DNA from: Anoxybacillus tengchongensis
GTDB taxonomy: Bacteria; Bacillota; Bacilli; Bacillales; Anoxybacillaceae
Length of the DNA: 64,000 nucleotides
Direction of reading: 5' to 3'
Assembly (NCBI RefSeq): GCF_014201585.1
Contig: NZ_JACHES010000002.1
Span: 62,001-126,000, forward strand
Part shown: positions 19,239-29,029 of the stretch, in pieces
Layout: each line of letters opens with the position of its first letter
Numbering within the stretch: position 1 is the stretch's first letter
Position numbers and translations under genes: made by a program
Notes under the pieces: generated by a model
What the model was told of the DNA's origin: nothing
Seen by the model: only the letters and a program-made list of their open reading frames with translations
Database searches by the model: none

Positions 19239-19358
19239 GCTTCGTCCCCTCCTTTTCTAATAAAAAGGGTATGAGTAAGAGGGACAAGGTAGAACGAGCG
19301 CACAAAAATTTTACACACAGCAAAGAAGCCAAGGGGATGCGAACCCAAGGCTCCGGTT

Positions 19359-21467
19359 TTATTGCTCGGCTTCTTTTTGATCGCGTAACACGGCCTTGCG
19401 TGATAAGTTGACACGGCCTTGTTTATCGATTTCTGTTACCTTTACTAAAATTTCATCACCGATCGAAACGACATCTTCTACTTTTCCGACGCGTTCCTCC
19501 GCTAATTCTGAAATGTGCACGAGACCGTCTTTTCCGCTAAACAATTCGACAAATGCCCCGAATTTTTCAATCCGCTTAACTTTTCCTAAATACACTTGTC
19601 CAACTTCCACTTCACGAACGATATCTTCTATAATCTTTTTCGCTTTTTTGTTCATTTCTTCATTTACTGATGAGATGAAAATGGTTCCATCTTGTTCAAT
19701 ATCAATTTTCACGCCAGTTTCTTCAATAATTTTGTTAATTTGCTTTCCACTTGGACCGATGACGTCACGAATTTTATCAGGATTAATTTGCATCGTTAAA
19801 ATTTTTGGTGCATATGGTGACAACTCTTTACGCGGTTCGCTAATCGTTTGCATCATATGTTTTAAAATTTCCAGGCGACCTTTGCGCGCTTGTTGCAACG
19901 CTTCTTCTAAAATTTCACGCGACAATCCTTTAATTTTAATATCCATCTGCAAGGCGGTAACCCCTTTTTCCGTACCGGCCACTTTAAAGTCCATGTCACC
20001 AAGGTGGTCTTCCATGCCTTGAATGTCCGTTAAAATCGTATAATGTTCGCCACTTTTCACAAGTCCCATCGCAATACCAGCAACCGGTGCTTTAATTGGC
20101 ACTCCCGCATCCATCATAGCAAGCGTGCTCGCACAAATGCTCGCTTGAGACGTTGAACCGTTTGACTCTAACACTTCAGATACAAGACGAATCGTATATG
20201 GAAACTCTTTTTCAGACGGAATGACCGGTTCAAGCGCGCGCTCACCAAGCGCTCCATGCCCAATTTCCCGACGACCTGGTCCACGCATTGCTCCTGTTTC
20301 CCCAACGGAGAATGGCGGGAAGTTGTAGTGATGCATAAACCGTTTCGTTTCTTCAATGCCAAGCCCATCTAAAATTTGCACATCGCCAAGTGCTCCAAGC
20401 GTACATACGCTAAGCGCTTGCGTTTGACCGCGTGTAAACAAGCCGGATCCGTGCGTGCGTGGTAAAAGTCCAACAGCTGACGAAAGCGGGCGAATTTCAT
20501 CGACTTTTCGTCCGTCTGGGCGTACTTTTTCTTCTGTAATTAAGCGACGCACTTCTTCTTTCACAAGTTTATATAAAATTTCTTTTACTTGCTTAATCGT
20601 TTCTTCGTCTGCTTCTTGGTCTTCATATGAAGCAACAACTTCCGCTTTTAATTGTTCAATCGCTGCTTCACGGGCTAATTTTTCAGGCACTTGAACTGCA
20701 CGTTTCACTTCGCCTTCGACACGAGCGCGAATATGTGCTTCTAGCTGAGGGTCAAGTTCATAGAGGACAACTTCCATTTTTTCTTTGCCCACTTTTTCCG
20801 CGATGTCTTCTTGGAAGGCGATGAGCCGCTTAATTTCTTCATGTCCAAACATGATCGCTTCAAGCATGACTTCCTCTGGTACTTCGTTTGCTCCTGCTTC
20901 AACCATGTTAATCGCATCTTTTGTCCCTGCAACAACAAGATGCATATCGCTTTGTTCCATTTGTGCGACAGATGGGTTAATGACAAACTCCCCATTGACA
21001 CGACCAACTGTCACTCCTGCAATCGGTCCTTCAAAAGGAATATCAGAAATCGTTAACGCTAACGAAGAACCAAACATGGCTGCCATTTCTGGTGAGCAGT
21101 CTTGATCAACGCTCATCACCATGCTAACAACTTGCACTTCGTTACGAAATCCTTCCGCAAATAGTGGCCGAATCGGACGATCGATGAGACGGCTCGCTAA
21201 AATCGCTTTTTCGCTCGGACGCCCTTCTCGTTTAATAAATCCCCCTGGAATTTTACCGACAGCGTATAAACGTTCTTCATAGTTAACTGTTAACGGGAAA
21301 AAATCCACGCTTTTTGGTTCTTTCGACGCTGTCGCTGTGCTCAATACGACCGTATCACCGTAGCGAACTAATACAGCGCCGTTTGCTTGTTTGGCTAATT
21401 CGCCAATTTCAACGGTTAACGGCCGACCCGCCCAGTCGATCGAAAACACATGTTTTTCTTGTTCCAT
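19359..21467 (-). CDS. pnpA: Polynucleotide phosphorylase
   Basis: This 702-residue enzyme degrades RNA 3-prime to 5-prime by phosphorolysis. It has two RNase PH domains (about 10-230 and 310-545, joined by an all-helical linker), a KH domain (near 555-615, [11 protein letters not shown]) and an S1 domain (near 620-690). The start ATG at 21467 has GAGAGGGG upstream. It lies 109 bases after rpsO, which ends with a strong terminator. It is a cytoplasmic trimer and part of RNA turnover and DNA repair. Confidence 0.96.
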   Translation of the reverse strand: MEQEKHVFSIDWAGRPLTVEIGELAKQANGAVLVRYGDTVVLSTATASKEPKSVDFFPLTVNYEERLYAVGKIPGGFIKREGRPSEKAILASRLIDRPIRPLFAEGFRNEVQVVSMVMSVDQDCSPEMAAMFGSSLALTISDIPFEGPIAGVTVGRVNGEFVINPSVAQMEQSDMHLVVAGTKDAINMVEAGANEVPEEVMLEAIMFGHEEIKRLIAFQEDIAEKVGKEKMEVVLYELDPQLEAHIRARVEGEVKRAVQVPEKLAREAAIEQLKAEVVASYEDQEADEETIKQVKEILYKLVKEEVRRLITEEKVRPDGRKVDEIRPLSSAVGLLPRTHGSGLFTRGQTQALSVCTLGALGDVQILDGLGIEETKRFMHHYNFPPFSVGETGAMRGPGRREIGHGALGERALEPVIPSEKEFPYTIRLVSEVLESNGSTSQASICASTLAMMDAGVPIKAPVAGIAMGLVKSGEHYTILTDIQGMEDHLGDMDFKVAGTEKGVTALQMDIKIKGLSREILEEALQQARKGRLEILKHMMQTISEPRKELSPYAPKILTMQINPDKIRDVIGPSGKQINKIIEETGVKIDIEQDGTIFISSVNEEMNKKAKKIIEDIVREVEVGQVYLGKVKRIEKFGAFVELFSGKDGLVHISELAEERVGKVEDVVSIGDEILVKVTEIDKQGRVNLSRKAVLRDQKEAEQ

Positions 21468-21549
21468 ATAAACCGAGTACCCCTCTCTATGTACAAATGA
21501 AAAATCGTATTTGTTTTAGTATAATCAAATATCGGTGCAAATACTAATA

Positions 21550-21573
21550 AAAAGCGGGAATGCTCCCGCTTTT
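21550..21573 (-). terminator. Terminator of rpsO
   Basis: AAAAGCGGGA pairs with TCCCGCTTTT around a four-base loop, three bases past the rpsO stop; the minus-strand tail is T-rich. Confidence 0.9.
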
Positions 21574-21576
21574 TAC

Positions 21577-21846
21577 TTATCGGCGTAATCCGAGTTTGTT
21601 AATCAATTCACGATAACGGTTGATATCTTTGTTTCGTAAGTACGTAAGTAAGTTACGACGACGACCAACCATTTTCAAAAGACCGCGACGAGAATGATGG
21701 TCTTTGCGATGAACGCGTAAATGTTCGTTCAAGTTGTTAATTTGCTCTGTAAGGATAGCAACTTGTACTTCAGGAGAACCTGTGTCAGTTTCGTGAATTT
21801 TGAACTGGTTGATGATCTCGTTTTTACGCTCTTGTGTTAATGCCAT
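21577..21846 (-). CDS. rpsO: 30S ribosomal protein S15
   Basis: This 89-residue protein has the S15 features [11 protein letters not shown] (19-30), the [19 protein letters not shown] stretch that contacts 16S rRNA, and a full-length C-terminus. It binds the central domain of the small subunit early in assembly. Ribosome site GGAGGTG precedes the ATG. The upstream 80 bases contain hairpins of the sort used for S15 autoregulation. Confidence 0.97.
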   Translation of the reverse strand: MALTQERKNEIINQFKIHETDTGSPEVQVAILTEQINNLNEHLRVHRKDHHSRRGLLKMVGRRRNLLTYLRNKDINRYRELINKLGLRR

Positions 21847-21916
21847 CCTTGTTCACCTCCTCTTTTTTCAGCCCCAATTACCGAGCAAACGGCGGTGACT
21901 CGTATTGCCCAGCAAT
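21847..21916 (-). promoter_or_regulatory. Candidate S15 autoregulatory leader of rpsO
   Basis: The leader folds into ATTGC/GCAAT (21904-21916) and ACCG/CGGT (21880-21896) hairpins just before the ribosome site. Geobacillus S15 is known to bind its own mRNA leader; this is a structural analogy only. Confidence 0.4.
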
Positions 21917-21928
21917 GGTTAACATACA

Positions 21929-22900
21929 TTAAATAGAATACATGTTTTTCCGATAAAATGCAAGGGGATTTTGAAAATATTCGCGTGCCGCTCGAACATC
22001 ACGGTGAATTTGTTCGATCAGCTCGTGAACAGAAGAAAACGCCCGTTCGTCACGCAATCGTTTATGCCATTGGATCGATACGCTCGTACCGTAAATGTTT
22101 GCTGAAAAATCGAATAAATGCACTTCAATCGTTGGCTCTTTCGGCTGTTCCGTATGAAATGTCGGCTTATATCCAACATTACATACTCCCGTCCACATTT
22201 GATCATTGATTGTAACCGTTACTGCATATACCCCGATACGCGGAATGATGTAATCATCGTCAAGCGCAACATTTGCCGTTGAAAATCCGATTGTACGCCC
22301 ACGTTTATCCCCATGAACTACTGTGCCTGTCACTTCATATAATCGCCCAAGCAAATATGGAAGCTGTTCCACGTCCCCTTTAGCTAAACATTGACGAATA
22401 TATGTCGAACTAATTTTTTCTTCACCAAACGTCTGTTTTGGAATGACCGTTTGCGTAAATTGTTCACGGGAATGAAACGGCAATGTTTCCATCGTTCCTT
22501 TCCCTAAACGGCCGTACGTAAAGTCAAATCCAGCTACCACATGTTTGACACCAAGCCCAATAATGTATTCGTCAACAAATTGTTGCGGTAATAAATGAGC
22601 AAATTCAGGCGTAAATTGAACGATATATAAATAATCTACCCCAAGTTTTGCAATTTGGTTTTCTTTTTCTTTTAAAGGTGTAATAAAACGAACATGTTGC
22701 TGTGAGCGTCCAAGCACGACAGACGGATGTGGATGAAACGTCATGACCGCACTTTTGTATTGATGATCGTCGGCAATTCGCTTCGCCGTCTGAATAACTT
22801 TTTGATGTCCAAGATGAACACCGTCAAAATACCCGAGTGCCATGACAAGCGGATCATCGTTTTTTTGATTTAACGGATGGGACAGCCAAATCGTTTTCAT
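21929..22900 (-). CDS. ribC: Bifunctional riboflavin kinase / FAD synthetase
   Basis: This 323-residue enzyme makes FMN and FAD. The N-terminal FAD synthetase half has GYFDGVHLGHQ (near 22) and SSTYIRQCL; the C-terminal riboflavin kinase half has GDKRGRTIGFSTANV (near 190). The start at 22900 follows AGGTG by seven bases; a GTG three codons earlier lacks a ribosome site. It sits nine bases after truB, as in other Bacillaceae. Confidence 0.94.
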   Translation of the reverse strand: MKTIWLSHPLNQKNDDPLVMALGYFDGVHLGHQKVIQTAKRIADDHQYKSAVMTFHPHPSVVLGRSQQHVRFITPLKEKENQIAKLGVDYLYIVQFTPEFAHLLPQQFVDEYIIGLGVKHVVAGFDFTYGRLGKGTMETLPFHSREQFTQTVIPKQTFGEEKISSTYIRQCLAKGDVEQLPYLLGRLYEVTGTVVHGDKRGRTIGFSTANVALDDDYIIPRIGVYAVTVTINDQMWTGVCNVGYKPTFHTEQPKEPTIEVHLFDFSANIYGTSVSIQWHKRLRDERAFSSVHELIEQIHRDVRAAREYFQNPLAFYRKNMYSI

Positions 22901-22909
22901 CGTTTTCAC

Positions 22910-23806
22910 CTACAATATTTTTAAAGGTTTCATATAGCTTTGCTTTGTCGGGTGAGGCATGTAAATCGCTAACGCTTCGCCTTGCTTGTTTATCATCAAT
23001 AAATGTGCAGGCATAGAAGAGAGGGCGGGTAAAACCGACCCGTTTTTTACTTTTTTCTCTTCCTCATCGCTCAGTACGTATGTCGGCAAATGGGCTAACG
23101 CTCGGTCAATCGGCAAAAGCAAAGTATGCGCTGTACCATTTTCTATATGTTGTTCAATATCCGCAAACGTCACGCATTGATCAAGCGTAAACGATCCAGA
23201 CGCTGTGCGAACGAGATGGGACATATGTGCTGGATATCCAAGCTGTTCGCCTATTTGAACGGCAAGCGTGCGCACATATGTCCCTTTACTACACGTCACT
23301 CGAAAACGAAACGATATACGCTCACCTGCAAATACTTGTCTGTGATCGAGGAGTTGCAACTCGTAAATATAGACGTTTCGTTTCGGTCGTTCAACGTCAA
23401 TCCCTGCACGTGCGTACTCATATAATTTTTTCCCATTTACTTTTACTGCAGAATACATCGGAGGGATTTGTTCAATTTCCCCCGTCAGTTTATCAAATAC
23501 ATGTTCAATTTCATGACGAGCGATCGGCCGCTCCACCGATTTTATTGAAACAACATCACCCGATGCATCTTCTGTTGTTGTTGCTATTCCTAGCATCACT
23601 TCCCCTTCATACGTTTTTTTCTCTGCTGTTAATAGTTCAACAATTTTCGTCGCTTTGCCGATACAAATCGGCAATACGCCGCATACGTCGGGATCGAGCG
23701 TTCCTGTATGACCAACTTTTTTCGTTTGGAATAGTTTACGAATACGCATGACACAATCGTGCGACGTCATGCCAGCAGGTTTATGTAACAATAACACTCC
23801 GTCCAT
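22910..23806 (-). CDS. truB: tRNA pseudouridine-55 synthase
   Basis: This 298-residue enzyme modifies U55 in the T-loop of tRNA. It has the catalytic motif GHTGTLDPDVCGVLP, with the aspartate near residue 40, and a C-terminal PUA-like region. The start at 23806 (MDGVLLLHKPAGMTS) is preceded by GAGGTG; the frame open to 23854 would overlap rbfA and adds residues not found in homologues. Confidence 0.95.
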   Translation of the reverse strand: MDGVLLLHKPAGMTSHDCVMRIRKLFQTKKVGHTGTLDPDVCGVLPICIGKATKIVELLTAEKKTYEGEVMLGIATTTEDASGDVVSIKSVERPIARHEIEHVFDKLTGEIEQIPPMYSAVKVNGKKLYEYARAGIDVERPKRNVYIYELQLLDHRQVFAGERISFRFRVTCSKGTYVRTLAVQIGEQLGYPAHMSHLVRTASGSFTLDQCVTFADIEQHIENGTAHTLLLPIDRALAHLPTYVLSDEEEKKVKNGSVLPALSSMPAHLLMINKQGEALAIYMPHPTKQSYMKPLKIL

Positions 23807-23853
23807 CACTTCACCTCTAAAATAGCGGAAATGGATAGACCCATGTCTATCCA

Positions 23854-24213
23854 TTATTCTTCTTTATGTTCTTTTTCTTCGGAAATTTGTTTAATTAAAC
23901 TTTCAATGCGTTGTCCGTAATCGATTGTTTCATCAATTTCAAAGTAAATTTCCGGCGTCTTGCGTAAACGAATACGCTGACCAATTTCTGAACGGATAAA
24001 TCCCGTTGCTTTTGCTAATCCTTTGAGCGTATTTTTCTTTTGTTCTTCATCTCCAAGAACAGAAATATACACTTTTGCTTGTTGTAAATCGCCCGTTACT
24101 CGAACATCCGTTACAGTAACGAAACCGATACGTGGATCTTTCAGTTTGCGTCCGATAATATCACTTAATTCTTTCTTCATTTGTTCGCCTACACGTGTGG
24201 CTCGCAAACTCAT
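23854..24213 (-). CDS. rbfA: 30S ribosome-binding factor A
   Basis: This 119-residue KH-like protein assists maturation of the 17S rRNA and 30S subunit, notably in the cold. It starts [20 protein letters not shown] and has [19 protein letters not shown]. Three ATG codons occur in tandem; the third (24213) has the best distance to GAGGTG. It overlaps ylxP by none and follows it within 14 bases; truB follows. Confidence 0.93.
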   Translation of the reverse strand: MSLRATRVGEQMKKELSDIIGRKLKDPRIGFVTVTDVRVTGDLQQAKVYISVLGDEEQKKNTLKGLAKATGFIRSEIGQRIRLRKTPEIYFEIDETIDYGQRIESLIKQISEEKEHKEE

Positions 24214-24227
24214 CATCATCACCTCGA

Positions 24228-24506
24228 TTAAAACCACTCAAATGTTGTAACCGTTCGCTCGATTTCTGGAAACGAATCGATCAATTGCAACGCACGTTGA
24301 AGTTCTTGTTCTGTCGCTGTCCGCTCAGCTGTAATAGCTACAATTCCAAGCTTCGTTCGTTGCCATACGTTTTGATAATCTACTTCGGCTACGGATATAT
24401 TATATTTTTGTTTGAGCCGTGTGACAATGCGTTGCAACACGGCTCGCTTTTGTTTCAATGATTGAACGTCGTAAATGATACATTCACATTCGACGTACCC
24501 GATCAT
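24228..24506 (-). CDS. ylxP: YlxP, DUF503 protein
   Basis: This 92-residue protein has the DUF503 pattern: [21 protein letters not shown] at the N-terminus and [16 protein letters not shown] at the end. It has a ferredoxin-like predicted fold and is associated with ribosome maturation in related species. It overlaps infB by four bases and precedes rbfA, the standard arrangement in Bacillus. Confidence 0.85.
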   Translation of the reverse strand: MIGYVECECIIYDVQSLKQKRAVLQRIVTRLKQKYNISVAEVDYQNVWQRTKLGIVAITAERTATEQELQRALQLIDSFPEIERTVTTFEWF

Positions 24507-26686
24507 TTTCGTGCCACTTCTTGCATGACATATGCTTCAATAATGTCGCCTTCTTTAATATCATTAAAGTTTTTAATCGTTATACCACACTCGTATCCTT
24601 GTGCCACTTCTTTCACATCGTCTTTGTAACGTTTTAATGTATCGATTTGTCCTTCATAAACAACGATGCCTTGACGAATAAGGCGAACGCTACTATCACG
24701 CGTAATTTTTCCATCTGTCACATAGCATCCTGCAATTGTGCCGACTTTCGATACTTTAAACGTTTGACGAACTTCTGCTTGACCGATCACTTTCTCTTCG
24801 TACTCTGGGTCAAGCATACCTTTCATCGCTGCTTCAATTTCTTCGATAACTTTGTAAATGATACGGTGGAGACGAATGTCTACTTTTTCTGCTTCTGCAA
24901 CGCGTTTAGCATTCGCATCCGGACGAACGTTAAAGCCGATAACAATCGCGTTCGATGCAGATGCAAGCATAATGTCGTATTCCGTCACTGCTCCAACACC
25001 AGAGTGAATAATTTTGACGCGCACACCTTCTACTTCAATTTTTTGCAACGCCGCAACGAGCGCTTCCACGGAGCCTTGTACATCCGCTTTGACGATGATG
25101 TTTAATTCTTTCATTTCGCCTTGCTTAATTTTTTCAAACAAGTCATCTAGGCTTACGCGCGCTTTGACGCTCCGTTGTTGCACAATTTGTTTTTGCGCGC
25201 GCGCTTCACCAATTTGACGCGCTTTTTTCTCATCTTCAAATACCATAAAGCGATCGCCCGCTTGCGGTACTTCGTTTAATCCGGTAATTTCGACAGGTGT
25301 CGATGGACCTGCTTCCTTCACACGACGACCGAGATCATTTGTCATCGCCCGCACGCGTCCATACGTATAGCCGACAACAATCGGGTCACCGACGCGCAAC
25401 GTACCAGATTGAACGAGAAGGGTAGCAACTGGTCCGCGACCTTTATCTAATTTTGCTTCAATGACCGTTCCTGTCGCACGGCGATTTGGATTTGCTTTTA
25501 ATTCTTCCATTTCGCTAACAAGCAAAATCATTTCAAGTAAGTTGTCAATTCCTTCTCCTGTTAACGCTGATAATTTACAATAAATTGTATCTCCGCCCCA
25601 TTCTTCTGGAACGAGTTCGTACTCCATTAATTCTTGCATGACGCGGTCTGGGTTTGCCGTTGGCTTGTCGATTTTATTGACTGCGACGATGATTGGAACT
25701 TTTGCGGCTTTCGCATGGTTAATCGCTTCAACTGTTTGTGGCATCACTCCGTCATCTGCTGCGACAACAAGAATGACGATGTCTGTCACTTGCGCTCCGC
25801 GTGCACGCATCGTTGTGAACGCTTCGTGACCAGGCGTATCTAAAAACGTAATTTTTTTGCCGTTAACAACGACTTGATATGCACCGATATGTTGCGTAAT
25901 GCCGCCCGCCTCTTGTTCCGTTACTTTCGTGTGACGAATTGAGTCAAGCAACGTTGTTTTTCCGTGGTCAACGTGTCCCATAATCGTGACGACAGGCGGA
26001 CGTTCGACTAAATCTTCCGGATTATCGACAATTTCAATTGTCTCAAATTCTGTTTCATCGATCGTTACTTTCTCTTCCACTTCGACACCGTAATCTGAGC
26101 AAATTAACTCGATCGCATCTTTGTCTAAATCTTTGTTAATCGTTGCGATAATGCCGAGCATAAATAGCTTTTTAATAATTTCAGAAGGCTCTTTACCTAG
26201 TTTTTTCGCTAGTTCAGCAACCGTTAATGAACCTTCAAATGTAATTTTTTTCGGAAGCTCTTTTTCCTTTTTCTTTTGCACGTCTTGTTGTGGAGCTTGC
26301 TGAGGTTTTTGTTTTTTATTTTTTTTGTTATTGAAAATTTTCTTTTCTTTTTGTTGAATTTGCAAGTCGTGTTTTTTCCCTTCGCGATTTTTTACTACTG
26401 CTTTTTTAATCGGCACTTTCGTTTGAATGACTTCATCTTCATCTTCTTCAAACTGTTCTAAAACAGGCTTTTTGACTGGTGCCTTCTTTTCTTCTTTTTT
26501 CGCTTCTTGTTTTTGTTCTTGTTTTTGCCCGTTTTTAAATGAACGATCTAATTGCTCAACAACATCTGCTTCAATCATTGTCATATGGTTTGATACATCG
26601 ATGTTCATTTCTTTTAGTTTATGGATTACGTCTTTACTTGACACATTATGTTTTTTGGCATACTCGTATACACGCATTTTTGACAT
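24503..26686 (-). CDS. infB: Translation initiation factor IF-2
   Basis: This 727-residue GTPase delivers fMet-tRNA to the 30S subunit. An N-terminal helical domain (1-50) is followed by a lysine/glutamine/glutamate-rich linker (50-150), the G domain with [12 protein letters not shown] (near 237), DTPGHEA and NKID, and two C-terminal beta-barrel regions. The N-terminal linker is compositionally biased, as is usual in the family. It overlaps ylxP and lies 18 bases after rplGA. Confidence 0.96.
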   Translation of the reverse strand: MSKMRVYEYAKKHNVSSKDVIHKLKEMNIDVSNHMTMIEADVVEQLDRSFKNGQKQEQKQEAKKEEKKAPVKKPVLEQFEEDEDEVIQTKVPIKKAVVKNREGKKHDLQIQQKEKKIFNNKKNKKQKPQQAPQQDVQKKKEKELPKKITFEGSLTVAELAKKLGKEPSEIIKKLFMLGIIATINKDLDKDAIELICSDYGVEVEEKVTIDETEFETIEIVDNPEDLVERPPVVTIMGHVDHGKTTLLDSIRHTKVTEQEAGGITQHIGAYQVVVNGKKITFLDTPGHEAFTTMRARGAQVTDIVILVVAADDGVMPQTVEAINHAKAAKVPIIVAVNKIDKPTANPDRVMQELMEYELVPEEWGGDTIYCKLSALTGEGIDNLLEMILLVSEMEELKANPNRRATGTVIEAKLDKGRGPVATLLVQSGTLRVGDPIVVGYTYGRVRAMTNDLGRRVKEAGPSTPVEITGLNEVPQAGDRFMVFEDEKKARQIGEARAQKQIVQQRSVKARVSLDDLFEKIKQGEMKELNIIVKADVQGSVEALVAALQKIEVEGVRVKIIHSGVGAVTEYDIMLASASNAIVIGFNVRPDANAKRVAEAEKVDIRLHRIIYKVIEEIEAAMKGMLDPEYEEKVIGQAEVRQTFKVSKVGTIAGCYVTDGKITRDSSVRLIRQGIVVYEGQIDTLKRYKDDVKEVAQGYECGITIKNFNDIKEGDIIEAYVMQEVARK

Positions 26687-26704
26687 ACATTCACCCCCAA
26701 AATG

Positions 26705-27004
26705 TTAGAGCATCGTTTTCAACTTTTGTGCGAATCCTTCATCCGTAATCGCTACAACAACACGTGCTCCTTTTCCAATCGCCCCACCTAATTCATGACG
26801 ATTGTCCACGTAATAAAGCGGAACGCGATAAAACGAACATTTATCGGAAATTTTTTTTCTCGTGTTTTCTGACGCATCTTCCGATAAAATGACAAGCTTC
26901 GCGCGTTTACGCTGAATTTCTTTTACAACAAGCTCTTCTCCCGAAATGACTTTGCGCGCCCGATTCGCTAGTCCGAGAAAAGAAGCCCACGGTTTATGAT
27001 TCAT
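26705..27004 (-). CDS. rplGA: L7Ae-type RNA-binding protein YlxQ
   Basis: This 99-residue protein is of the L7Ae/L30e group, which binds K-turn [21 protein letters not shown] at the N-terminus and [15 protein letters not shown] in the middle. The start at 27004 ([11 protein letters not shown]) is used because homologues begin there and it overlaps the rnpM end by 11 bases. It belongs to the nusA-infB operon. Confidence 0.9.
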   Translation of the reverse strand: MNHKPWASFLGLANRARKVISGEELVVKEIQRKRAKLVILSEDASENTRKKISDKCSFYRVPLYYVDNRHELGGAIGKGARVVVAITDEGFAQKLKTML

Positions 27005-27278
27005 TTGTTTCTCCGTTCTCCTTCTCAGCAAGCTGCAATAACTGTTCGTAAATGGAATCGTCAATGGTCGCTTTTAAATGATGCGCAAGCGTATTTTTCT
27101 TTTTGGCAAGTAAAATACATTCTTTACTTAACGTGATGTACGCACCACGCCCTGCTTTTTTTCCCGTCGGGTCAATCGACACATCTCCTTCTTTCGAACG
27201 AACAATGCGAATAAGCTCTTTCTTTGGCTTCATTTCCCCTGTAACAACACATTTGCGCATCGGGATTTTTTTTGGCAT
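26994..27278 (-). CDS. rnpM: YlxR-family RNase P modulator RnpM
   Basis: This 94-residue basic protein has the YlxR signature [19 protein letters not shown] and GRGAYIT. Homologues bind RNA and YlxR of B. subtilis has been described as modulating RNase P. The start at 27278 is preceded by GGTGGAG, and the longer frame reaches into nusA. It overlaps the nusA stop on one side and rplGA on the other. Confidence 0.9.
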   Translation of the reverse strand: MPKKIPMRKCVVTGEMKPKKELIRIVRSKEGDVSIDPTGKKAGRGAYITLSKECILLAKKKNTLAHHLKATIDDSIYEQLLQLAEKENGETNES

Positions 27279-27279
27279 A

Positions 27280-28383
27280 TTACTCCACCTCACTAATCTC
27301 CTCTTCGTCAACTTGGAACGATGATGAAGAACGAGGGTAAATACCTAGTTGCTCCGCTTCAGATTGACTTTTGATATCAATTTTCCAATTCGTTAATTTC
27401 GCCGCTAAACGAGCATTTTGCCCACGTTTTCCAATAGCAAGCGATAGTTGATAATCCGGTACAATGACCGTTGTCGCTTTTTCTTCTTCGTTAACGATGA
27501 CGTCAAGCACTTTAGATGGACTTAACGCATTGGCTACAAATTCGACCGGATCCGCAGACCAACGAACGATATCGATTTTTTCGCCTTTTAGCTCGTTTAC
27601 AATCGCTTGTACTCGTTGCCCTTTTGGTCCAACGCATGCACCAACCGGATCGACCTCTGGATTATCAGAATGAACAGAGATTTTTGAGCGATCTCCCGCT
27701 TCGCGCGCAACGGACTTAATTTCGACTGTCCCGTCATAAATTTCCGGCACTTCTAATTCAAACAATCGTTTTAATAGCCCTGGATGCGTGCGCGATACGT
27801 AAATTTGTGGCCCTTTTGTCGTTTTTTCTACCTTTGTAATGTACACTTTAATGCGATCATGTGGTTTATATGTCTCATTCGGCATTTGTTCGCTGACCGG
27901 AAGCAACGCTTCAATTTTACCAAGACTGACGTAAATAAATTTTGAGTCTGTCCGCTGTACAATGCCTGTCATAATGTCTTCTTCACGATCGACAAATTCA
28001 GCATAAATGACGCCTCGTTCTGCTTCGCGGACGCGCTGCGTGACGACTTGCTTCGCTGTTTGGGCAGCGATGCGTCCGAAATTTTTCGGTGTCACTTCAA
28101 TTTCAACAACATCTCCTACTTGATAGTTCGGGTTGATTCGCTTCGCTTCGTCAAGCGAAATTTCTAAACGTGAATCATACACCTCATCTACGACTTCTTT
28201 ACGAGCAAATACGCGAATGGTTCCCGTTTCTTGATTAAAGTCAACACGAACGTTTTGCGCTTGATTAAAGTTGCGCTTATAAGCGGACACAATCGCCGCC
28301 TCTATCGCTTCAATTAACACTTCTTTACTAATGCCTTTATCGCGCTCAAGCGCCGTTAAAGCATCTAACAACTCTGTATTCAT
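27280..28383 (-). CDS. nusA: Transcription termination/antitermination factor NusA
   Basis: This 367-residue protein has an N-terminal RNA polymerase-binding domain (1-125), an S1 domain (about 135-200) and two KH domains (200-345; VGACVGPKGQRVQAI and LAIGKRGQNARLAAKL). It lacks the extra C-terminal repeats of proteobacteria, as usual in Firmicutes. It is encoded 27 bases after rimP. NusA stimulates pausing and weak terminators; a weak-terminator-like hairpin lies in its own operon leader. Confidence 0.96.
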   Translation of the reverse strand: MNTELLDALTALERDKGISKEVLIEAIEAAIVSAYKRNFNQAQNVRVDFNQETGTIRVFARKEVVDEVYDSRLEISLDEAKRINPNYQVGDVVEIEVTPKNFGRIAAQTAKQVVTQRVREAERGVIYAEFVDREEDIMTGIVQRTDSKFIYVSLGKIEALLPVSEQMPNETYKPHDRIKVYITKVEKTTKGPQIYVSRTHPGLLKRLFELEVPEIYDGTVEIKSVAREAGDRSKISVHSDNPEVDPVGACVGPKGQRVQAIVNELKGEKIDIVRWSADPVEFVANALSPSKVLDVIVNEEEKATTVIVPDYQLSLAIGKRGQNARLAAKLTNWKIDIKSQSEAEQLGIYPRSSSSFQVDEEEISEVE

Positions 28384-28410
28384 GAACCGGTCGTCCCCCT
28401 TTAATGTGAA

Positions 28411-28881
28411 TTAAGAAAAAATGACAGCTAGCCGTGCACTAGCTACTTTTTCATATGGAATCGTGATTGTTTTTTTCTTTGTTTTCACTTTCACTTCTAC
28501 CGTCACGGTTTGCCCATCAAATGCAGTTAACAATCCTTCAAACTCTTTTTGACCGTCGACTGGCTCATACGTTTTGACGTAAACGTTTTTTCCGACGGCG
28601 CGTTCGAAGTCTTTCGCCTTTTTAAGTGGACGCTCTGCCCCTGGTGATGATACTTCTAAAAAGTAATTGTGCGGTATAGGATCAATTTCATCGAGTTTTT
28701 CACTTAACTGTTCACTTACGACACCGCATTGATCGATATCAACACCCGTTGGTGAATCAATAAAAATACGCAAAAACCAATTTTTACCCTCTTTCACGTA
28801 TTCAATATCGACAAGTTCTAATCCCATATGTGTGACAATCGGGGTGACGAGCTCCTCGACGATGTGTGTGACTTTTTTCAT
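28411..28881 (-). CDS. rimP: Ribosome maturation factor RimP
   Basis: This 156-residue protein, the first gene of the nusA operon, has [13 protein letters not shown] near residue 20 and [17 protein letters not shown]. It assists 30S assembly. The reading frame is open to 29013, but 28881 gives AGGAGGACCAAT upstream and exactly the usual length. Upstream lie a good SigmaA promoter and a structured leader. Confidence 0.94.
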   Translation of the reverse strand: MKKVTHIVEELVTPIVTHMGLELVDIEYVKEGKNWFLRIFIDSPTGVDIDQCGVVSEQLSEKLDEIDPIPHNYFLEVSSPGAERPLKKAKDFERAVGKNVYVKTYEPVDGQKEFEGLLTAFDGQTVTVEVKVKTKKKTITIPYEKVASARLAVIFS

Positions 28882-28989
28882 ATTGGTCCTCCTAACTGCA
28901 AGAAAATCCCTTGCAACGGCAAGGAATCTCAAATCAATACGAAAGAGTGGGTCTCCCCACTCTTTGTGTGCATTATCTTTACCATTTCC
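28882..28989 (-). promoter_or_regulatory. Structured leader of rimP-nusA operon with a weak-terminator-like hairpin
   Basis: The leader contains a 10-bp hairpin (AAAGAGTGGG / CCCACTCTTT, 28942-28965) and a downstream hairpin (CCTTGC / GCAAGG, 28909-28924) followed by GATTTTC. The second resembles an intrinsic terminator with an imperfect T-run, the class that depends on NusA. B. subtilis nusA is known to be autoregulated by NusA-dependent termination in its leader. Confidence 0.5.
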
Positions 28990-28995
28990 ACTAGA

Positions 28996-29024
28996 ACTAT
29001 AACATATTGGCAAAAAAATTGCAA
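28996..29024 (-). promoter_or_regulatory. SigmaA promoter of the rimP-nusA-infB operon
   Basis: On the minus strand, TTGCAA (29019-29024), a 17-base spacer and TATAGT (28996-29001), with a TG extension before the -10. It begins only a few bases past the polC stop. This is one of the best promoters in the window. Confidence 0.8.
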
Positions 29025-29029
29025 CTCAT

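Noticed and set aside
19322-19376. Terminator after pnpA
   Set aside because: AAAGAAGCC/GGCTTCTTT can pair but the loop is 37 bases and no T-run follows; pnpA and ylxY may be co-transcribed.
19217-19414. 65-codon minus-strand frame between pnpA and ylxY
   Set aside because: It overlaps the pnpA end, has cysteine- and serine-rich random composition and no ribosome site.
24647-25105. 152-codon plus-strand frame antisense to infB
   Set aside because: Antisense shadow of a conserved gene; phenylalanine- and asparagine-rich, no ribosome site.
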